Below are positions 32,795 to 44,180 of a DNA stretch of 64,000 nucleotides, in pieces. The notes beneath the pieces are model-generated. The model searched no databases. It was not told where the DNA came from and saw only the letters and a list, made by a program, of their open reading frames with translations. The DNA is from Phialocephala subalpina (lineage: Eukaryota; Ascomycota; Leotiomycetes; Helotiales; Mollisiaceae): positions 123,965-187,964 of the forward strand of contig FJOG01000055.1 of NCBI GenBank assembly GCA_900073065.1, written 5' to 3'. How positions within the stretch are numbered: position 1 is the stretch's first letter; the number at the start of each line of letters is the position of its first letter. A program made the translations under genes and the position numbers.

Positions 32795-33290
32795 GTAACA
32801 TATTGGAATATTCTCACGGAAATTTCTGAGACTCTTTAAATAGGGTATTCCGTTGGCGAAATATTCTGAGATGCGGCTAACATTTTGCGTAGAATATTCC
32901 TGCACGCAGAATATTTTACTTAGGATGTCAGCGCATCTCAGAATATTCCAACTGGCAGAATATTCTACTGGGGGAATAATCTGAGATTTGGCTGACATTT
33001 CGGGCAGAATATTCCAGCTGGTAGAATACTCTGAGATTTGGCTGAGATTTGGCTGAGATTTGGGCAGAATATTCCAGCTGGCAGAATATTCCTATACGCA
33101 GAATATTCTGCTGGCAGAATACTCTAAGATTCGGCTGACATCTTGAGTAGAATATTCTGCTGACAGAATACTCTGAAATACGGCTGAAACTATGCGTAGA
33201 ATATTCCTGCCCTCAGAATATTCTACTAGCAGAATACCGTGCTCTACTGACACCTAAAGTAGAATATTCTACTTGCGGAAAATTCCCAGA
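32795..33290. repeat. Array of GAATATTC palindromes (at least 12 perfect copies)
   Basis: Perfect GAATATTC palindromes start at 32,806, 32,892, 32,941, 32,958, 33,007, 33,067, 33,084, 33,101, 33,150, 33,199, 33,216 and 33,262. Imperfect ones (agaatactct, agaataccg, gaaatattc) lie between them. Spacers repeat phrases such as ctgagatttggctgaca and cagctggcagaa, so the block is a degenerate minisatellite of about 50-60 bp whose unit carries two or three palindromes. GAA-nn-TTC is also the geometry of a heat-shock element. The array lies 165 bases upstream of the DUF3723-type gene. Confidence 0.8.
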
Positions 33291-33454
33291 CTAATAAAGT
33301 GCAGCGGTAGCGAATGGCCAAACATTATTATAATCCAGAAATAGATTCTAGTCTAGGGTAGGGAAGATACAAATGCAAACAAGAAATAACAGCCACTAAA
33401 TCCACGTGCTGAAACTATAATCTACCTGCCTTTGTCTATGAGTAAGTACATGAG

Positions 33455-36400
33455 ATGTCTAGCCAGACGGCGTTCCTTGATGATGCCGAATCCCTGGATC
33501 GCTCTCGCGAGACAGCGCGCCTCGGCGTGGCCCTGGTCAGGCTGGAGAACCTATCATATCAACCTCCTGAAGGACGGCCCCGAATTCCACTCCAGCCAAG
33601 AAAGACCGAGTACTGGCTAAAAGAATTCAGACTTCGAAGATACTTTCCGAACGTCTGCGGAAACCGTATCAAAGCCGAAATTTCTCAGCCGGTTTTAGTT
33701 GCTGCCTTAGCCCGGTCCGAATTGACGATCAGTAATCTTCAAGACGCGGGGCACATCAAGCGTCTTCACCTTCCGGAAGGCGCTCTTTTGACGCATTATC
33801 ATGGACAGCATCGATTAGAAGCTGCAAAGCAGCATATCTATCCGCACAACGAGTGGTGGGCGGTCGAGCTCTATGATAAAGGTACGTATAAGCCTTCAAC
33901 GCTGATATAAGTGAATCTCATAGCAATACAGAGAGATGGGACAACAAGTGTCGTGTGTAAGAGCAAGACCGTAATATCGAGTCGATTTTATACGACGATG
34001 GAACCGTCTTCCGATTCCTGGATGCGGAGCTTGACTGGAGGACGGCGTGGCGGTCGAAGGACGCGGAGAATGACCTCAAAGCCATGGAGAAGAGGCCAGC
34101 TTTGTACAAGGGCTTCACATCTCTAAGACCGTTTGTCGGTCTCTGGGCATCTTTTCAGAAAGGCACTTTACACCGGTATAAATCGCTCAGATGTGATGAA
34201 GTAGGCATAATTCCCTTGGTATGCGCAACGCTAACATGCCATCTCAAGAACTGATACGATATTTAGACCGCATTAAGCACGTCTGGACCTCAATACTCGA
34301 CGGTGACGAAGAGCTTATGTATAATCTAGATCCTGAGACCGTGGAGCTGTTTGAAGGGAGGGCCCCCAAAACGTTATCAGCCGACAGAGACTTCATTACC
34401 CGAGCTATCGAGAGTAAAAGTGCATTTCCATTGTTGTATAATGATGTCAAAAGATTGGGACTGCTACAGAACGTTATCGCTATTGATGGGATGATCCCCT
34501 CGATCAAGACGCTCGCCAAGGATTCCTTATACCTGGAAGACTGTGCGAAAGCAATGCGGACGCTTATCGACCTAATAGAGTGTCACATAAAAGAGGCAAT
34601 ACAACACATGTGGCGTGGATATGGAGGAGACTACATAGTGTTAAAGAGCGCCGATGGGTTGACCGAATATAGCGATACACGGACGGGCGACGACGAGAGA
34701 TTTGAGATAGCGTACGTCCAACTATAGATGTTCGCCATACGCAATTTTCATCGCCTTACAAACTTCGTCCCGAAGTCGGATAACAAACAAAAGGTGCCGA
34801 GTATCGGCCCAGACCCCCAATGCCTCCTTGAATTTGCCAGGCTCGCGAACGCCCTTGGATTCAGGTCTAATGCGATCACTAGCATTCTCAACGCTGACGC
34901 AGATCGAGAGCATGCTAGGAACATGCTCACGATAGCTAGGCCGCCGGGCAGATACGATTATGATCTCGAATCAGAAATCACAGGCCACTGCCAGCTTCTA
35001 ACCCGTATCAGTGGTAGGCAGCAAGAACTCCTTAGGCCACCAGTCTGGACTACCACGCTCTCGAATGTCAAGGTAAAACAACGGTATGGGAGACCACACA
35101 ACCAGGCACTCCAAGATTGCGCTCCTTATTTCTTCTTGCACAATATTTGTGAAATACCGGAGAGTAGTAAGTACGTCACAAATCTATTTATTAAGCGAGG
35201 CATTGCGCTCTCTTTCTTTCGCATCCCACTATTACCTCCTGAGGCCGGTCGTCATGGCAATAGGATGGAGGGGGTAGCTGTGGATACTCGTGGCGCATCA
35301 CAATAGCAACGTGACTATAATCAGACTCATCAAGCAACGAGTCAAGCCCAGACGAGCAGGTCGGTCAGGGATGCAACTCAAGATGCCGCACTCACATCGC
35401 GCCTAGAAGAGTGTGAAAGACAAGTCGCGGAACAACAAAGTGAGATCTCTCTTTACAAAGTAAAGTTGTCAGAGGCTCAGACAAATTCTGAACGGCTACT
35501 TGCCGAGGTTCAGCCGTACCGGAACAAAATTGAAGAATTAGAGACTATCAACCTCGATCAGTCACGCGAAAATTCGTAAGCACATCTCGAATTGGCTGAG
35601 AAGCAACGGAAAATAGAGACTCTTGAAAGGACAATTGCAAGTCATGAATCTGCTCGCGAAATGCAAGTTGTATAAGCAAAGCAGTAGTAAGACGAACGAG
35701 AGATGGCGATTGAACTAGAGAAATCTCGTTTTATGATCGCAGAATTCGAGCGTAGGATCTCGGAGTATAAGTCTGAGAGTAATAGGCAAGCATTAGTAGT
35801 AGAGTCATTGCGATAGTAGCTTACTACACATTCACAATAAGTAACGGCAGAATTAGAGGCACTGCAATCGAGAATTGTTCAATGGGAGAGGGGTGACTTA
35901 CGAAAGCCAAAAGATATCAATGCCGGAGTAATGTTTTAAGGCTTCCAAGAAAGAGTTGCCGAATTAGAGCTCGTTAGTTAACGGCAGGCCGAAGACTTAA
36001 GGAATTCTAAAGAAGTGGCCACTATCAAAGGCAGGACTTTGGATATAATACTTACAAAGATTAAGGAGACTAAAGAAGGAGTGGACAAGATGAGTATAGC
36101 TTTCATAAGACGACTCTAACTTAAGTAGAACTATAAAGACGGTGATTGCGAGACTATCCATTTAAATGAACTTCAATTTGAAGATCTTCTTGCGGCGAGA
36201 GCGTAATTTGATGAGATTAAAGACTTAAAAAGGTCGATCGCTAAGTTTATTGCTCTCTATAGTTAGAATAATTTAGCGTATAACGAAAATACTCGCGTAA
36301 AGATTCTCGAATAGTAGAAGCTGGTTCCGGGTGACCGGCTCGCCATTGCAGATAGAATAAGAATAAGCGTCGAAATAGAGACCCTTGATTTCAAGCAAAT

Positions 36401-37670
36401 ACTAGTAGTCGTAAGCAGATGGGCTAGAGTCTTAGAATAAGAAGGTCAGGCTGTTTATGACCTCTAAGTAGAATTGGATGTGGCGAGGGCAGCCGCCGAG
36501 AGTTAACGGCAAAAGGCAGAACGTATCGAATGGCTCGAGGAGGAGCTCGTAAAGGTGAAGAAGTAGTTGTAGTAAGAATAAGTGGTTATTAGGGACCTCG
36601 GAGAAAGCTTGAAGATAGTACACGACGCTACGCAGAGAGACATAGAACTCACAAGCGTCCTTAAAGGAGAACTAGATATAGCTAAGGCAGAGAATAAAGC
36701 ATTACTCCAACAAGGGAAGGCAATTATTGTAGAGCTCACAATAGAATTGAATACGATCAAAGCAAAAGTTGAAACCTTGCGGAAAAAGGCAAAACGAGTT
36801 CGTAGGCTGGAGATAGAATTGAATGATTTAAGAATAGTATTGCAAGCGATAGGCAGCGTGCAAGCGGAATTAGAGAAGACGAGATAGGACTTGGAAGACT
36901 TGAGGCAGGTATTAAGCTCGTATATTAAGGATCTAAAATCAGTTAAGGCTAAAGTTGATAAGAGGCTAAAGACCTCGAAGAATCAAGTGACCGGCCTGGA
37001 AAAAGACTTAGAGGCAGCGCGGCAATCTATTAAGGAGAGGGAAAGAGAGTTAGTAAGCCTAAAGCTTAAGATCGATGATAAAGACGAGCGTATAAGGTTG
37101 TTGAAGGCACAACTATTTGAAACGAACCGCTTGATATAGTTGGAGAAAGAAAAAGAGAAACTCGAGGCCGAGTAGAAGGAGATTCAAGTTGCGCTAGCCG
37201 GGGTAAGAGCTTCAAATAGCTAGGATCTTAGGGAATTCATGCAGCGGGAAGCGTAAGTCGATGCCAGCCTTTCACATATTAAAGAGAAAATAGTTACAAC
37301 GGGATTAGACGTTATAAGATATGCGAAGTATAGAGTACGCTTCGAAAGCTCTAAAACAGGCCGCTATACAGGCGTAGACTATGTTTTTGTGGAAGACTTA
37401 GAGAAGAAATTTAAGGAGTTGCGTGATTAAGTCGTTTATTGTTTCGTAAACGATATTATAATAGTAGTAGAGCTCGGGAAGTACAAAGACTTCTTAGCAA
37501 ATTAAAAGCATCTCGCTAACCACGGGGAATTCTTCTATTGTAGTTATAATCCACCACGGAAGAGATATCGCGGTCTGGATGATACGGGAGAAAATTTAAA
37601 GAGCGCTTTAAGACCCAGAGCCCAAGAACTAACAAGACTTCGCGCCAAGTCCAAAGAACCCCGCGGCTAA
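33455..37670 (+). pseudogene. DUF3723-type fungal protein with long coiled-coil C terminus, RIP-degraded
   Basis: The start is probably ATG at 33,455 (MSSQTAFLDDAESLDRSRE). Exon 1 holds GNRIKAEISQPVLVAALARS, then HYHGQHRLEAAKQH and WWAVELYDK, features of the DUF3723 family as I recall it. A 50-nt intron (33,882-33,931, gtacgt...caatacag) restores frame: RWDNKCRV*EQDRNIESILY, DDGTVFRFLDAELDW, FVGLWASFQKGTLHRYKSLR. A further break lies at 34,201-34,248; the gtaggc...ctcaag stretch looks like an intron but is one base off frame. Then ELIRYLDRIKHVW, ELFEGRAPKTLSADRDFI, VQL*MFAIRNFHRLTNFV and the LGF motif in FARLANALGFRSNAI. From 35,307 the same frame continues as a heptad-like coiled coil (RLEECERQVAEQQSEISLYK onward) with more than 20 TAA/TAG codons, ending LTRLRAKSKEPRG at 37,670. 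Function of the family is unknown. Confidence 0.75.
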
Positions 37671-38445
37671 TCCCCATTTCCTCCTTTTCATCGCCTTTTA
37701 TATATATTTCGAGGCAGCGAGAGGGATAAGTCGTAGCGATATTGAGGTTCGATTCTTTATCTCGAGGGATTTATTACGGTAACGGCCGTTCGAGTATTAA
37801 CAGAAGAAAACTGCGATATGGGAGGGTTGGCCAGTATGCGGTACTAATATGAGCTGGGCCCTGGCCTTTGGGTGATCGCAAATGAAGATCCTTGTGGATT
37901 TGATCTGACGATTAACTTGATCCAACATTGAATTTTGGTGCGGGGCTGTTCTTCTTCACCTTGCGCTAACCGAATTAGATTAGGTTTGCCGTTTGATTTC
38001 ACGATGTGCCATTTTCGCATACACCCATTCTGGCAAGGAGGGCTTGCTCTCTAAAGGGAGGGGATCTCTCTGATGCGGTATCACCAGGACCAAGTCCAAC
38101 GAATCTCAACAATTAGGTCAGTTGTCAAATAAGAGTGTTATCTCGATTATAGCTAACTTATTCCACTTAGATTCCGCCTAGCATTGCAGAACCTGCGAAC
38201 GGAGTAGCAATGAGCCAAACTATTGCCAACCCTTATAATCGAACCTTCGGCGGGTCGACATTCACTTTAGCGACACCTCAATTCAGCAGCTCACGCTCCA
38301 TTATATAAGTGCGACTAGTCATTCGGTAGCAAGCTATCGAGCAATATCTCAACTCACCAGCTCACATTTTCGAGTCTCCCGATCGAGCTGTTCCCAAAGC
38401 TCGTTGGTCGCAAGTCTCCACATCCTCTCGAGAGCGCCGCGCAAT
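37671..38445. other. Intergenic region, no gene seen
   Basis: Mixed composition. Bases 38,220-38,450 become CT-rich with ctcaactcaccagctcaca-like stretches, as in a promoter, ahead of the ATG at 38,450. Confidence 0.35.
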
Positions 38446-38449
38446 TATC

Positions 38450-38657
38450 ATGGAGGGATTTGAGGAGTCCAAAGACGCAACTTGAGATTGAAGAAGCATA
38501 TACTATTTACAAAGGCAAGATACAAGAATCAAAGATAAGCTCCAAGGAAGAAGAGATGGCGGCCGCTTTAGTTAAGTTAGGTGCATGCTCGCCCACAACC
38601 CTAGTAGCGGCCCGTTTTTCCTGTTGGCGGTTGAGGATTATAGCAACTTGGGCATGA
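38450..38657 (+). CDS. Possible first exon of an unknown gene (low confidence)
   Basis: ATG at 38,450 gives MEGFEESKDAT and then a stop, while the neighbouring frame reads TQLEIEEAYTIYKGKIQESK, then ISSKEEEMAAALVKLG. The second reading is charged and helix-like and might be the start of a gene, perhaps linked to the unknown relic at 39,850-41,978, but no splice join is convincing. Confidence 0.2.
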
Positions 38658-38659
38658 AG

Positions 38660-39750
38660 GAGAGTTATGAGTGAATAGAGCAATGCGAAAAACAAGTAAC
38701 TTGGGGAGTGAAGCCTTGATACTGCCTCTCCACAGGATCTCTCAATAACTTATAATGCTTGTTTGTCGTAGTTCTCTACTTCGAAGTAGATTTCTTTGAG
38801 AATCTCTCTTTAATTATTACGGTCAATTTCAATACTTTTTTCTATCTTTATACTACACGTTGGAAGAACGTTGCTGCATCTTTACTCGTTGCATCAGGTC
38901 CCCACTTCTAGAATTGAGAGCTATTGGTACAGTTGTAGTTTCCATTTGCTTTATTTTCTTTTTTCTGCAGTATAGCCACCTTGTCAAATGCATATCCGCG
39001 TCTTTCTTCTGTGGCTCCTCCAGTACTCAATGTGTTTCCCATGCCTTCTTTCAGCCCGCGTACCGCGTCTCCTAGCCCAGTTTCCAGGTTATTCCTCTTT
39101 TCTAGCCTCTAGGGTGCCTCCTTTTTTTTAAGCGGATCATGTAGCACTTCTTCTGTATCCTCGATACGCACTTGAAAGATGTATATTGAATATAATAGTG
39201 TTTTACTTGGCTGAGAAGGTCCTCGGCACTAGGGGTAAGTATCGCTTTTACTCTGCTGTTTATCGCTTGATGACCAGAGGTAGTTGGAGTTAAAATTGGC
39301 GATCAACTATCTTTGATCGGGACTGCTAAGATTAAGCTGATAGCCTTCAAAGCAGCTGACATATATTAGCGCTTCGATTATTCCGAATGGTATTATTCGT
39401 ACTTGTGGAATCATTATTGTTGCAGTAGTCATCTTTGAGCTATCGCTTACTTCTTCTATGTAACCTAGGCTGACGGCTGTCAATTTTCGTGACTATAGTC
39501 ATGAAGAATTGCAAAGTGCACTATATCATATGACAGCTGACTGCTTTGATTCCCGGTCATCATAAACACCATCTCTAGTACGTTAAAGCTACTTCTAAAA
39601 GTAGAATTTCCAGAAATAGCTATGCTCCCTAACGTGTGCTAATTTGCATCTAAAATAGTAATTGAAGAGTGCTTAAATCTAAGGTAGGAGAGTCGAGATC
39701 GAGATATAAGACTCTTAGAGCAATTTTCTTAGATAAAAGAATCAGTAAAG
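38660..39750. other. Intergenic region, no gene seen
   Basis: The DNA is moderately AT-rich. Bases 39,465-39,545 hold a near inverted pair around gctgacggctgtcaattttcgtgactatag and catatgacagctgac, but they are too short to call an element. Confidence 0.3.
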
Positions 39751-39754
39751 CAAG

Positions 39755-39855
39755 ATTGACTTCTGAGCATTATTGACTTCTGAGCAGCATTGACTTCTGA
39801 GCAGCATTGACTTCTGAGCAGCATTGACTTCTGAGCAGCATTGACTTCTGTGCAT
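39755..39855. repeat. Minisatellite, 17-bp unit, about six copies
   Basis: The unit attgacttctgagcagc is repeated head to tail: one variant copy ending in att, four or so perfect copies, and a last variant copy (attgacttctgtgc). Identity between units is almost perfect, so expansion is recent compared with RIP. It ends a few bases before the reading frame of the unknown gene that follows and probably lies in its 5' region. Confidence 0.9.
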
Positions 39856-41978
39856 CAACATCTCACTTTACCACCAAGAAACTGGTCTCAAAACGTGACT
39901 ATAGCGGACATCGCACCCAACAGGACCAATGCCACCGCGGCGGCTCAGATGGGCAAGGGTGGAGGGACCATTCAATCTAATGGCCTCGCGACCCCAGAGC
40001 CGACCCCCGGCCTAGATGCAAAGCGGATCGCTGCCGATTAATTGCGTTAGAGTATAGAAATTTCGGAGCTTGAGAAAGTTCTTGGTATTAAAGTTGACCG
40101 TCGTCTTAATCAAGTGGAGGAGATCAAGAAGATCTATCTGGCAAAGGCCCTAATCGCTGCAAAGAATAAAGGCGATTAGTCAAGTAAGTAAACCTCTTTA
40201 AATAACGTAGATTGCTTTGTTTAATCCATATATTAGTACTGATAATAATATGCGTGGCAACGGGTATTAACAAAGAGTAGATAGATGAAACAAACTAACA
40301 GCTCAAATTGATCCCTAATCAGATAAATCCTAGCTATACTTCAACACTACTTGGAGGAGCATAATATGAAAAAGCTATGTCCCTAGAGGAGATTAAGCAG
40401 ATTATTAGTATAAAGAATATTCCTAGGGTTAATCAGCTCGAGGAGATTAAGTAGATCTATGTAACGAAGGCTCCACAGATTTCTCGGGATAAAGAGGCTT
40501 GGCAAAGTAAGTCGAAATCCTTGCAACTTGCCGTTCGTTAACTGAGAGTGCCAGAACTATAAGCTGCGGTTAAGGCATCGGGAATTATTAGAGGCTAGAT
40601 AAAAGCAACAAATCACGAGCTAAAACTAATCCAAGACGAGAAAGCAGACGAGGATATGGAAGATGAAGAAGCCATAGCCTTTATCCAAGAAGTCTATACG
40701 CGCATTACACCTACTATGGAAAAGATCTTAAGCGGTAATGACGATAATAAGCTCCATATGGAAATTCTAGATGCAAATAATGCTATAGTAAGCTGGCAAT
40801 AGAGCTATCCCGATAAAGAGGATATGGTCGATTTAATCGATATAAAGAGAATTGAGGATATTGTAGTCAAAGCTCATTTCTAAGCTGCAAAGTTTGAAAA
40901 AGATCCCACCAACGCAAGAGCGAAAGAACAGTTTCTTAGTAGAGTATAGGAACTTGCTGAGCTGGTCGAGGCGAGCTCTTATCCTAGTACTTGGATATTA
41001 AAGCCACTGCTTGAAGCGCCAAAGCCCCCACCATCTGGAGGAAATGGCACTGGACCTACGGGTACTACTGGCACTGCTCCTACAGGTACTGCTCCCGCCG
41101 GTGTTATAGCTGGTGGTATTACAGATAACGGCACAGGTAGAACCGACATTAGTACGGACCCTTATGAATTAAACAAACTAAATGCAAGAAAACCGGGCTT
41201 TACTGAAGATAGAGAAATGATCATAGGACATAAGTTTAAGTATTTCAGAAAGGGCGATAAAAAAGGCCAAGTATATAGCGGGTAACTCTTTGTCGCGATT
41301 AGACCGCAAGCTTGCCCTCATGTTAAAGTCTTTCCCCGCAAAGACTTTACTAAGAATACGGTTAACGCATATTTAAACTGCCCTCATACGATAGAGGTTA
41401 GCGGAAGGACTGAGAAAGATGAGTTTATCAAGATCCTCTGTACCGCAGCCGAATCCTGTGGACCGGAGCCACTAAAGGAACCCGCAATCTATGCCTTATG
41501 CGAGCGGAAAGAAGGAAATCCTATCTGGATATGGCGTACAGACCTTCAAGATTAAGTAGAAAGTAAAAGGGCCGCAGATAACCTACTTCGAAAATGCATG
41601 GAACGAGAAACGAGTGAGAGGGCCCGGTTCTATGCGGCCCAAGGTATCAACGAAGAACCAGAAAGCCGAGATCGAGTTGAGGATAAGCGCGCTTGTGTCT
41701 ATGGAAAAAAGGCCAACTCAACTTCAACCGAAGATAGGGCCTTTCTATTTGTTGGAGCGTTAGTCTCGCGATCAATCAAGGCCGAAGCGCAACCTGCAGT
41801 CAAGGTCGAAGCGCAGCTTGCAAAGGTAGGAGCGCAAGAAGGATTCGATCCGACTAGCTTTCTTTCTTTTACTGCTTGGTATGAAAAGAAGCATAATGTG
41901 AAGCTAGGCGCAGATCCTGCAGAGCTGACAAAGTTGATGGCTGCGTTTAAAACAATTCAAGACGCGCTTAGCTTGTAG
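39850..41978 (+). pseudogene. Unknown protein with a duplicated helical module, interrupted by RIP-type stops
   Basis: The plus strand reads an Ala/Gly-rich head (NRTNATAAAQMGKGGGTIQS), PTPGLDAKRIAAD and module A: SELEKVLGIKVDRRLNQVEE, IKKIYLAKALI. A likely intron starts gtaagt at 40,190. Module B is SLEEIKQIISIKNIPRVNQL, EEIK*IYVTKAPQI, and a second gtaagt intron at about 40,507 follows. The main part continues RITPTMEKILSGNDDNKLHM, NNAIVSWQ*SYPDKEDMVDL, a Gly/Thr/Pro linker (TGTTGTAPTGTAPAG), then GFTEDREMIIGHKFKYFRKG, CPHVKVFPRKDFTKN, CPHTIEVSGRTEKDEFIKIL and PIWIWRTDLQD*VESKRAAD. It ends KTIQDALSL at 41,978. Stops are TAG/TAA at Gln positions. The cysteines in CPHVKVF...CPHTIEV...ILC could bind a metal. 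I know no matching family. Confidence 0.55.
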
Positions 41979-42735
41979 CCGTTGTTCTTTTCTTTGATTA
42001 GGTCTCGGAGCATTCCCTACTTCATACATGGCCCTTAGGACTTGCTTGCTATCCTCTTTTGTTGAATTTTCCTTTCCTTCTGCATTTGTTTCGAGTTGTC
42101 ATTTTGGATTTATGCGGTATTGTGGAGCATTTAGACTTAGTACCAATAGTACTGATTCTGATCATGGCTTTTCCAGTATATCACGTGTGAACGGCGTCAT
42201 TGCAAGATGCCTGTCTCATGGCTTAATCTCACTTCATTGTTAAGATGTATAACATATATCTCCTCCCTCGATAGGTAGGATGTTGGAAGTTCCTCCGCCG
42301 TGATGCATTATCACGTGAGAAATTTTAACCCATTTTGTTGCATAATCGCATCCCGAGCAGTTAGTACACATCGAAAACCGTGCAAAGCGAAATAAATTTT
42401 TTGGCTGTAATAAGTTCGTTTTTTGGTTTGGTTACTTCTGCCTCGGAAAATAGTTATTGCGAGAAGCCGGAGGTGGATCGTAGAGTGTAGCTTGCAGTCA
42501 TATGACCAACCCCCCTTTTCAAGTCTAAGCGAGGTAATGATCACGTGCCTGTTGCCGGATCTGCCGCAGCAATAGAGGACCCACATATGAGATACTGTTA
42601 CAGTGCTGAATAATCTTCTGTCTCCTGTCAATACTTCTAACTATATACTAAAACCAATTAGAAGCATAAATACAAAAATGTCGACCAATATTCATTGACT
42701 TTTCTATTCCTTCATCGATAATCATAATCCTTGCT
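41979..42735. other. Intergenic region with a possible dispersed repeat
   Basis: No gene is supported; open stretches are in scrambled phases. Bases 42,430-42,500 (cctcggaaaatagttattgcgagaagccgga) resemble 24,440-24,490. tcacgtg occurs at about 42,311 and 42,542 and cacgtg sites are also common in fungal promoters. Confidence 0.35.
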
Positions 42736-42741
42736 AAATCC

Positions 42742-44180
42742 TATCGACTTCCCCAGTTTGTCTGTAATACGCATTAGATTCCAGGCATTCTGATTAATAG
42801 GATAAATCATACCTCGCTCAAAGAAAAAAGTGCTTGGGCTTTGATATAACTATAGAAATAAGTGAAGAGAATAAACATTGGCATGAACCGAATATCCCAA
42901 ATATTGCGCTTATAAAGCCCCGCTAATTTGATGTTTTTAGCAGCCAGCCACCAGATCAAGAAAGCGACACGTAAAGTTACCCTTACACGATTTTCAAAGA
43001 TTGAAGTACTATTATAGCATGACCAAAAAAGCAAAGGATCGCGGATAAAAGCAAAATTTGTGAATATAGAGAGATGTAGAACATAAGTAGACCAAGGTTG
43101 CTGCCTATATAATAGTTAGGTTGCTATATTGTTCCTATTGAGCTTTGACTTACCGCCAGATGTGTCTTTCTACAAATAGACTCGTGTAATTGCTTCTCCA
43201 ATTACTTCTGGCCCACCTACTACATTGAAAGCGAAATTTGGGATTATTTTCAAGAGTTGTCTCAATCTCGCATTCTCGGCTGTACTGAACCCAAGTCTTC
43301 CATCTCTTTGCAACTAGCCAGCGTGTGATAAAGTTGTCGTCGTCAGCCTTAAGAAGATGCCCTCTCCATGTCTCCGTCGCGAATCCCAGCAAGAAATCGC
43401 TATCTTGTAAGATTTTAGTTCGGAGAGCGCATGTCCTTCCAGACATACATGAAGTGCCTCCGTCAATATAGTGCGTTGCTGATATTTCGAAGTTGCGCCG
43501 TTCGATGTACACAGCACCTAACCAATTATAACATCGTTCCATAATAGTCCCCGTTTTGAGACGTCTTACACGCTGAGATGTCCCGACTGCGCCTATTTTC
43601 TCATCCTCGAAGGGGGCTAAAAGCCAAGGAAACATGGTACTCGGCCATGTAACATCATCATCAGCCATAACCGTGATACGGGTCTTAACGAAAGGGACGG
43701 CTTTGCAGACTTGGAGGCGTTTGTTGGCAACCGGAACTTTGAGGACTTTAAGATTCTTTGCATTCATTGATTTGGAAAACTTCCAAAGAGTTCTGTATTG
43801 ATATTCCGTAGTAACGAGCAATATCTGGACCGGATTACAGGCCAACATGCTTTGTATTGTTTGTCGAAGCTCTTCGATGTCGGTAGAGATAATTGGAAGG
43901 ATAATCGTGATATCTTTGCAAGAGTAAGTCGGATTTTCCGGGACAGGGATTGACTTATATAGCCAGTGAGCGATGGTATTGACAATGAGCCCCAAGTATC
44001 GTGCAACACTTTGATAATGTGTTAGTGTTCTTCGGTCCGAGACTTAGACGGCACTCACAACAACAGGAAAAAGCGCCATTTTGGCTGGGTAAGCGGCCGA
44101 CATCCTTCATGTTGCCGAAGATGCTTTCGTGTTCTTGAAACTGAAAGGGACGGATAGATGCGCTTAGAGACATTATCCAT
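42742..44180 (-). CDS. Fungal type 2 glycosyltransferase (GT2, polysaccharide synthase-like), intact, four exons
   Basis: Exons on the minus strand: 44,180-44,059, 44,008-43,154, 43,104-42,813 and 42,762-42,742. Introns start gtgagt, gtaagt and gtatga and end in caaag, atatag and attacag; all phases match, giving 429 residues ending SETNWGSR. An N-terminal membrane segment (residues 36-58, FFLLFVARYLGLIVNTIAHW) is followed by the catalytic domain: DITIILPII, MADDDVTWP (DDD at 157-159), LLKADDDNFITRWL (DDD at 263-265), and QCSRWARSNWRSN (the QxxRW motif, from 302). The C-terminal exon has hydrophobic membrane helices. These features match a membrane GT2 that polymerises a sugar chain and extrudes it; in other fungi a conserved GT2 of this kind is needed for hyphal growth on surfaces. 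No stops and normal composition suggest it works. Product sugar is unknown. Confidence 0.9.

Noticed and set aside
32795..33290. CRISPR-like array of regularly spaced repeats
   Set aside because: Repeats are 8-base palindromes with irregular spacing and repetitive spacers in fungal nuclear DNA; a minisatellite explains them.
34201..34248. 48-nt intron gtaggc...ctcaag in the DUF3723-type gene
   Set aside because: It looks like an intron, but splicing it leaves the next exon out of frame with an immediate stop, so I report a frame break instead.
43314..44009. Alternative open frames inside the GT2 gene
   Set aside because: They are shadows of the GT2 exons, which carry all catalytic motifs and consistent splice phases.
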